From: Fidelibacterota bacterium
Lineage (GTDB): Bacteria; Marinisomatota; Marinisomatia; SCGC-AAA003-L08; GCA-002719095
Length of the DNA stretch: 40,592 nucleotides
NCBI GenBank assembly: GCA_002705575.1
Contig: PAHI01000050.1
Coordinates: 1-40,592, forward strand
Direction of reading: 5' to 3'
Below are positions 39,974 through 40,592 of the stretch, one piece after another. Numbering within the stretch: position 1 is the stretch's first letter; each line of letters begins with the position of its first letter. Under the pieces are notes generated by a model. The model did not search any database, was not told the origin of the DNA, and saw only the letters and a program-made list of their open reading frames with translations. The position numbers and the translations under genes are program-made.

Positions 39974-40592
39974 TTATAAATCTTCAAAAGAGAGATACTG
40001 TTCCTTCTCTCTTTCCTGTTGTTTTACCTGTTTCTTTGGGGCACTATTGACCTTATTTGAAACAGATTGTGAAGCTTTCTTTTGTTCTAGCCCTAAAGCA
40101 TTTTGTACAACTTCTCTGAGATCTTGATCAGTCCAATCTGGATACTTAAAGATTTCCTCTTGTAAAGATTCTACTAAATCACTCTGCTTTAAAAGACTAG
40201 GATCAACTTGGTTTAAAATTTCCTCTGCTCTAGAGTAGGATTTATTATATTGAATATATTCACCTACTACTGAAGGAGAGATCTCACCTTTGTAATCTGA
40301 TTCTTTCAAAGCATAATAAGCTTGTTCAAATTCTGCCTCTGACACATTAAGAGTTTGCTGAATATTAGCTACTTCCTTTTTGAGTTCCCATTGGGCTTGC
40401 TCTTGTTCTCTAGATTTCGCTTCAGTCTCTTTTTGTGAACTTAAATACTCATTTTCTTGTTTTAATTTTTCTTGTCTATATTCTTCAGAAGTTAATTCTC
40501 TGATTCTATCTATTTCTGGAGCCAATTGCTGTAGTAAAGAATCCCTAAACTCATAAGGTTTCATTCCAGAAAATTCAGCAAAATAAGATAAT
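39974..40592 (-). CDS. Scaffolding protein, C-terminal part (start at 653)
   Basis: This is the rest of the scaffold gene; bases 40494-40592 repeat 1-99, so the true order is 653 to 1, then 40493 to 39974 (390 residues). An ATG at 40564 is internal and not the real start. This half is a long predicted coiled coil (for example YRQEKLKQENEYLSSQKE and EQAQWELKKEVANIQQ) ending in a basic stretch KKQVKQQEREKEQ, consistent with the C-terminal capsid-binding tail of scaffolds. It precedes the major capsid gene by 24 bases. Confidence 0.85.
   Translation of the reverse strand, partial: LSYFAEFSGMKPYEFRDSLLQQLAPEIDRIRELTSEEYRQEKLKQENEYLSSQKETEAKSREQEQAQWELKKEVANIQQTLNVSEAEFEQAYYALKESDYKGEISPSVVGEYIQYNKSYSRAEEILNQVDPSLLKQSDLVESLQEEIFKYPDWTDQDLREVVQNALGLEQKKASQSVSNKVNSAPKKQVKQQEREKEQYLSFEDL
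40494..40592. repeat. Terminal overlap, right copy (identical to 1-99)
   Basis: Exact 99-base copy of the window start. Removing one copy gives a closed circle in which the scaffold frame is continuous. Confidence 0.95.

Noticed and set aside
39974..40564. Independent 196-residue gene starting at 40564
   Set aside because: The frame is open upstream through the join and begins properly at 653; the ATG is internal to the scaffold gene.
1..40592. Direct terminal repeats as in T7
   Set aside because: The 99-base identity equals a plausible assembly overlap and lies within a gene that continues across it; physical ends cannot be inferred.

Overview
The window is one complete, circularly closed genome of a lytic-type tailed phage with podovirus-like morphology genes. 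Its first and last 99 bases are identical (1-99 = 40494-40592), so the unit genome is 40,493 bp and the linear ends are arbitrary: one gene, the scaffold, crosses the join. The sequence is AT-rich (about two thirds A+T by eye). It uses the standard code (TAA, TGA and TAG all serve as stops) and mostly strong AGGAGG-type ribosome sites. Promoters resemble bacterial sigma70 promoters, so transcription probably relies on host RNA polymerase; no phage RNA polymerase, integrase or repressor is seen. Lipoprotein signals, a ClpP-like protein with a signal peptide and the lysis genes suggest a Gram-negative host; the species cannot be named.

Layout: two opposing transcription units diverge from a control region at 6021-6352. 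The plus-strand early/middle unit (6353-18439) starts with a Gp88-family gene, a DUF932 gene, a SemiSWEET-like membrane protein and small genes. After a textbook promoter at 9839 come a primase-polymerase/helicase, a PD-(D/E)XK exonuclease, a DUF669 protein, a family A DNA polymerase, dCTP deaminase and a MazG-like nucleotide hydrolase. A RusA-type resolvase lies on the minus strand within this unit and has its own promoter.

The minus-strand late unit runs from 5984 down through position 1, continues from 40493, and ends at 18570. Its order is: HExxH metallopeptidase, small terminase, exported ClpP-like protease, large terminase, small membrane protein, portal, scaffold, major capsid protein, terminator, a capsid-adjacent protein, a 1712-residue LamG adhesin with two small relatives, tail fibre, several structural proteins, head-tail connector, 866-residue tail protein, three putative internal/ejection proteins, endolysin and holins.

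Together the early genes adjust nucleotide pools and replicate the DNA, and the late genes build, package and release the particle. The most unusual points are: (a) three consecutive genes share a small beta-rich module, which in the giant adhesin is split by a roughly 1,550-residue LamG array; (b) a signal-peptide ClpP-like protease lies between the two terminase genes; (c) both minus-strand promoter-proximal genes appear to make leaderless mRNAs; (d) there is a promoter/repeat/iteron-like cluster before the primase gene; (e) a SemiSWEET-like gene sits behind a structured leader.
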